A DNA stretch of 8,042 nt, taken from contig JAILFF010000205.1 in the NCBI GenBank assembly GCA_024697705.1, positions 1 through 8,042 of the forward strand. The letters are read 5' to 3'. The DNA comes from Ruminococcus sp. (GTDB lineage: Bacteria; Bacillota; Clostridia; Oscillospirales; Ruminococcaceae). The position numbers were made by a program, and so were the translations under genes. Positions 5,368-8,042 of the stretch are shown piece by piece; position 1 is the first letter of the stretch, and every line of letters begins with the position of its first letter. The notes under the pieces were generated by a model. That model made no database searches and had not been told where the DNA came from. It saw nothing but the letters and a program-made list of their open reading frames with translations.

Positions 5368-6948
5368 TCAGCAGCCGCTTGCGCCGTAGTTTGAAAGCAC
5401 TCTCGCGGAGGGGTCGTTTACATTGCAGCCTTCCCACTCCTTGTTGGGCATCCAGTAATCGACTATCATGCCGTTCTGCTTGGGATAGTATTTCTCGAAG
5501 ATCTCGCGGTAAAGAAGCGATTCCTTGGTAAACGGCGCGGGGTCGGAATACAGCGCCTTTTTGCTCTCGAATTCCTCGTCGGTGTAATATTTCTCGGCAT
5601 ACGCTTTAAGATCATCGACCATCGAGTGACCGACCGCGTCGGAGAATGCCGCCTTTTCGCGCATAAGGATATCATAGGGCAGCCAGTCGCCCTCGAAGGC
5701 GTGGCGCAGCAGATATTTGCCCTTGTTGTAGGTGTTGAGCTTTTTCGCGGGATCGACAGCCATAACGTACTTTACAAAGTCAAGATCGCCGAAAGGTACT
5801 CTTGCTTCGAGCGAGTTTACCGAAATGCATCTGTCGGCACGCAGCACGTCGTACATATGAAGCTCGCGCACACGCTTCTGCGACTCCTTCTGGAAAGCCT
5901 CCGCGGAGGGCGCGAAATCGGTGTACTTGTATCCGAACAGCTCGTCGGAGATCTCGCCAGTAAGCAGAACGCGGATATCTGTCTGCTCGTGTATCGCCTT
6001 GCAGACAAGGTACATTCCCATGCTTGCGCGGATAGTGGTGATATCGTATGTTCCGAGCAGATGGATCACCGTTTCAAGCGCGTCGAGAACGTCCTGTTCG
6101 GTCATGATGACCTCGGTGTGCTCGCTGCCGATGTAGTCAGCAACTTCCTTGGCGTATTTAAGGTCGATAGCGTCGGTGCTCATGCCGATCGCGAAGGTGC
6201 GTATCGGCTTGTCCGAGCATTTCGCGGCGATGGCGCAAACGAGCGACGAATCCAGTCCGCCCGAAAGCAGAAAGCCCACCTTAGCGTCGGCGACAAGCCT
6301 TTTTTCAACGCCCCTGATAAGCTTTTCACGGATATTCCCGCAGACGGTTTCGAGATCGTCCGAGCAAACTTTGTCAACGCGGGTGATATCGTTGTAGCAG
6401 ACGAATTTGCCGTCCTTATAATAGTGTCCGGGCGGGAACGGCATGATCTTATCGCAGATGCAGGTGAGGTTTTTCGGCTCGCTTGCAAAAACTATATCGC
6501 CGCTTGCGGAATAGCCGTAATAGAGCGGGCGAATTCCTATCGGGTCGCGTGCGGCGATAAATTCGTTCTTTTCGCCGTCGAAGATGATGCAGGCAAACTC
6601 GGCGTCGAGTTCCGCGAACATATCGGTACCGTACTCCTTATAAAGCGGCAGGATTATCTCGCAGTCGGAGCCGCTTTTGAATGTATATCCTTTTTTGATA
6701 AGCTCGGCGCGGGTCTTTTCAAATCCGTAAAGCTCGCCGTTGCAGACTGCATAGCTGCCGTTAAGCTCGAACGGCTGCATACCCTCGGGGTGCAGTCCCA
6801 TTATGGCAAGTCTGTGAAAACCGAGCAGACCTTTACCGATATCAATGACCTCGGAACAGTCGGGACCTCTTGAAACAGTGGCTTCAAAGCCCATATCAAA
6901 CAGATGTCTGTCAACGTGACCACCGCACCAGCCCATGATCGAACACAT
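5368..6948 (-). CDS. asnB: Asparagine synthase (glutamine-hydrolysing)
   Basis: It makes L-asparagine from aspartate, ATP and glutamine in the cytoplasm. The protein has 526 residues. The N-terminal class II glutamine amidotransferase domain (about 1-190) starts MCSIMGWCGG, so Cys2 becomes the nucleophile after methionine removal. GFHRLAI, CNGELYG and SGSDCEI are the glutamine-site segments. The synthetase domain has the ATP pyrophosphatase loop SGGLDSS (229-235) and LLTGEISDELFGY. The C-terminus ends CNVNDPSARVLSNYGASGC. The ATG at 6948 is chosen because Cys2 must be next to the start and GGAGGA lies 7-8 bases upstream; an in-frame ATG at 6966 would add six residues and bury the nucleophile. 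A consensus promoter and a leader terminator lie upstream. It is convergent with the sulfur operon and appears functionally separate. Confidence 0.96.
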   Translation of the reverse strand: MCSIMGWCGGHVDRHLFDMGFEATVSRGPDCSEVIDIGKGLLGFHRLAIMGLHPEGMQPFELNGSYAVCNGELYGFEKTRAELIKKGYTFKSGSDCEIILPLYKEYGTDMFAELDAEFACIIFDGEKNEFIAARDPIGIRPLYYGYSASGDIVFASEPKNLTCICDKIMPFPPGHYYKDGKFVCYNDITRVDKVCSDDLETVCGNIREKLIRGVEKRLVADAKVGFLLSGGLDSSLVCAIAAKCSDKPIRTFAIGMSTDAIDLKYAKEVADYIGSEHTEVIMTEQDVLDALETVIHLLGTYDITTIRASMGMYLVCKAIHEQTDIRVLLTGEISDELFGYKYTDFAPSAEAFQKESQKRVRELHMYDVLRADRCISVNSLEARVPFGDLDFVKYVMAVDPAKKLNTYNKGKYLLRHAFEGDWLPYDILMREKAAFSDAVGHSMVDDLKAYAEKYYTDEEFESKKALYSDPAPFTKESLLYREIFEKYYPKQNGMIVDYWMPNKEWEGCNVNDPSARVLSNYGASGC

Positions 6949-6964
6949 AATTATTCCTCCAGAC

Positions 6965-7000
6965 AAAAAAAGACAGCGTCCCCCGATAAGGAACGCCGTC
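6965..7000 (-). terminator. Leader terminator (putative attenuator) of asnB
   Basis: On the - strand GACGGCGTTCC (7000-6990) pairs over 11 positions, two of them G-U, with GGGACGCTGTC (6982-6972). The loop is 7 bases, and seven Ts follow (6971-6965). The hairpin lies after the promoter (7025-7053) and ends only 5 bases before the Shine-Dalgarno of asnB, so transcripts can stop before the gene. A competing 5-bp hairpin, GAACG-ACGG-CGTTC (7004-6991), uses the same 5' arm and could act as an antiterminator if stabilised. No T-box or other known riboswitch signature was seen in this short leader. Confidence 0.75.
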
Positions 7001-7024
7001 GTTCAAAAATAACTTACATGTTAT

Positions 7025-7053
7025 ATTATACATCATACAGCCGAAAAAGTCAA
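7025..7053 (-). promoter_or_regulatory. Sigma-A type promoter of asnB
   Basis: Read on the - strand the -35 box is TTGACT (7053-7048) and the -10 box is TATAAT (7030-7025), with a 17-base spacer. Transcription should start near 7018, giving a leader of about 70 bases. An imperfect dyad ATAAC-N6-GTTAT (7009-7024) abuts the -10 box and covers the expected start, so it is a possible operator. Confidence 0.88.
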
Positions 7054-7118
7054 TGATTACAATGACGATTTAACAAAATTTTTAAATAATCCGTTTTTAG
7101 ATAACGCATGAAACATTA

Positions 7119-7148
7119 TGTAGGGGCGCACCTATGTGTGCGCCCGTA
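7119..7148. repeat. REP-like hairpin in the divergent intergenic region
   Basis: GGGCGCAC (7124-7131) and GTGCGCCC (7138-7145) form a perfect 8-bp GC stem around CTATGT, flanked by TGTAG and GTAG. Hairpins of this GTAGGGGCGN...CGCCCGTA kind are, from memory, dispersed in many gut Clostridia. No T tract follows on either strand, so it is not an intrinsic terminator. A weaker hairpin CTCCA-N5-TGGAG follows at 7154-7168. The rest of 7054-7203 shows nothing recognisable. Confidence 0.6.
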
Positions 7149-7203
7149 GATACCTCCAATAAATGGAGCAGAATTGATTTTCGTGATAAAGAAGCAAAAC
7201 TGC

Positions 7204-7232
7204 TTGACATCTATAAAGGAGTGTGATATAAT
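7204..7232 (+). promoter_or_regulatory. Consensus sigma-A promoter of the lipoprotein gene
   Basis: TTGACA (7204-7209) and TATAAT (7227-7232) are separated by exactly 17 bases, a perfect match to the housekeeping consensus. The expected start near 7240 gives a leader of about 30 bases that contains the GAAAGGA ribosome-binding site (7254-7260). Confidence 0.92.
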
Positions 7233-7270
7233 GATAGAAAATGAAGTATTATTGAAAGGAAAACAAAATC

Positions 7271-8042
7271 ATGAAAAAGAAAATTTTATCCCTCGCTCTT
7301 GCAACTGTCCTCGCTCTTAGCATGACCGCCTGCGGCGGTTCGGGTTCAAGCGAACCTACCGAGAAGGACTTTGAGAAAGCGGCTGAAAAGCTCGACAGCA
7401 TGAAGGAAGAAGATTTTGAGAAAGAAGTCGAGAAAAAGGCTGAAAAACTCGATAACATGACCGAGGAAGATTTAGAGAAAGACCTTGAAGGCGTTGACGG
7501 CGGCGAGGAAACCACTTCTTCCGCCGAAAAGAAAGAAGGCTATGAGCCTTGTCAAGAGATACTTGACGCTGACTTCACTTCTGGTCTTATCCAGATAGGC
7601 AATGATGTTTTCAAATGCGGCGGCTATCTTACCGTGAGCGATCTTGTAGAACAGTACGGTGACAGATATGATTTTGATGTGGATTTGAATAAGACGCTTG
7701 CTGATGATGAAACAGAGGGCAAGTTTGAATTTAAGCATAAAACAAATGATATAAAAATCAATGCGCTCTATTGCAAGCATGGAAAGACATTAGGAGAAGC
7801 GGTTGCTTATGATTTTGAAGGCAATATAGCACGTACATTTTTCCCAAAAGGACTTAAATCCCTAAATAATTGGGATTCCCCTAATGATATTAAAGAAAAA
7901 GCTACCAATATCTTTAAAACTTATTTCGACACTGAGAATATATTAGAATATGGAGATATTAAAGAAACCGATGAACGTCCTTTGCCAGAGAATTTCTGGT
8001 ATTTGGATTCAATAAAGAAATATTTCAATTATAATGGAGAGA
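7271..8042 (+). CDS. Predicted lipoprotein of unknown function, 3' end outside the window
   Basis: The open frame gives at least 257 residues and runs off the end. The start ATG (7271) follows GAAAGGA by 10 bases. The N-terminus is a type II signal peptide: MKKK, a hydrophobic stretch, and a lipobox-like MTAC with C21 followed by GGSGSS, so the mature protein should be tethered to the outer face of the membrane. Residues about 31-75 are a charged, helix-prone linker of Glu/Lys with two 19-residue repeats (AEKLDxMxEED). A TTSS spacer leads to a domain with GYEPCQEIL, IQIGNDVFKCGGYLTVSDLVEQYGDRYDF and further beta-rich sequence that I cannot assign to a family. The 3' half uses more AT-rich codons than the rest of the window. 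Substrate binding or cell-surface roles are possible but not shown. Confidence 0.85.
   Translation, partial: MKKKILSLALATVLALSMTACGGSGSSEPTEKDFEKAAEKLDSMKEEDFEKEVEKKAEKLDNMTEEDLEKDLEGVDGGEETTSSAEKKEGYEPCQEILDADFTSGLIQIGNDVFKCGGYLTVSDLVEQYGDRYDFDVDLNKTLADDETEGKFEFKHKTNDIKINALYCKHGKTLGEAVAYDFEGNIARTFFPKGLKSLNNWDSPNDIKEKATNIFKTYFDTENILEYGDIKETDERPLPENFWYLDSIKKYFNYNGE
7382..7495 (+). repeat. 57-bp in-frame duplication in the lipoprotein linker
   Basis: Two adjacent 57-bp units (7382-7438 and 7439-7495) encode residues 38-56 and 57-75. Twelve of 19 residues are identical, including AEKLD, M, EED and EK. The pattern fits an expanded helical or coiled-coil stalk between the lipid anchor and the folded domain. 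Confidence 0.75.

Noticed and set aside
5626..6873. Long + strand open frame of 415 codons opposite asnB
   Set aside because: It is antisense to a well-supported asnB frame, has no recognisable domain or ribosome-binding site, and is explained by the codon bias of asnB.
6949..7024. T-box riboswitch for asnB
   Set aside because: The leader is only about 70 bases and lacks a T-box-like sequence and specifier stem.
7108..7149. Tiny ORF of 13 codons running through the GC hairpin
   Set aside because: It has no ribosome-binding site, and its sequence is fully accounted for by the inverted repeat.

Overview
The window reads as chromosomal DNA from an anaerobic gut-type Firmicute, most likely near Ruminococcus/Oscillospiraceae. 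This is inferred from clostridial-style Shine-Dalgarno sites, consensus sigma-A promoters, the form of the asparagine synthetase and lipoprotein, and a short GGGCGCAC/GTGCGCCC hairpin of a dispersed-repeat kind. No rRNA, tRNA, transposase, phage gene or CRISPR array was found.

Positions 1-5179, all on the + strand, are devoted to sulfur transfer. They hold the C-terminal half of a SufS-type cysteine desulfurase (1-597), then a predicted terminator. Next comes a MetY-type O-acetylhomoserine sulfhydrylase (763-1992) preceded by short tandem hairpin repeats. A 196-bp element bounded by a perfect 21-bp inverted repeat (2010-2205) follows. Last is a tight six-gene operon (2268-5179): TusA-like sulfurtransferase, atypical thioredoxin, ThiS-like sulfur carrier with a GGGSR tail, ThiF/MoeB-like activating enzyme, JAMM metallopeptidase and thioredoxin reductase. 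Carrier, activating enzyme, JAMM protease and MetY match the HcyS/HcyF/HcyD/MetY protein-thiocarboxylate route to homocysteine described in Wolinella succinogenes. Here a desulfurase, a TusA-like relay and a private thioredoxin pair are added, so the sulfur may come from cysteine persulfide rather than only from sulfite reductase. That last step is inference.

Positions 5180-5367 lie between convergent units and carry one intrinsic terminator for each strand. Positions 5368-6948 on the - strand encode a glutamine-dependent asparagine synthetase. Its promoter is a near-perfect TTGACT-17-TATAAT, and its roughly 70-nt leader contains a complete intrinsic terminator just before the ribosome-binding site, which suggests transcription attenuation without a T-box.

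Positions 6949-7270 form a divergent intergenic region: the asnB leader and promoter, a repeat-like hairpin, and a perfect TTGACA-17-TATAAT promoter for the last gene. That gene (7271 to the window end) is a partial lipoprotein of unknown function, with a charged, internally duplicated linker and an AT-richer 3' part.
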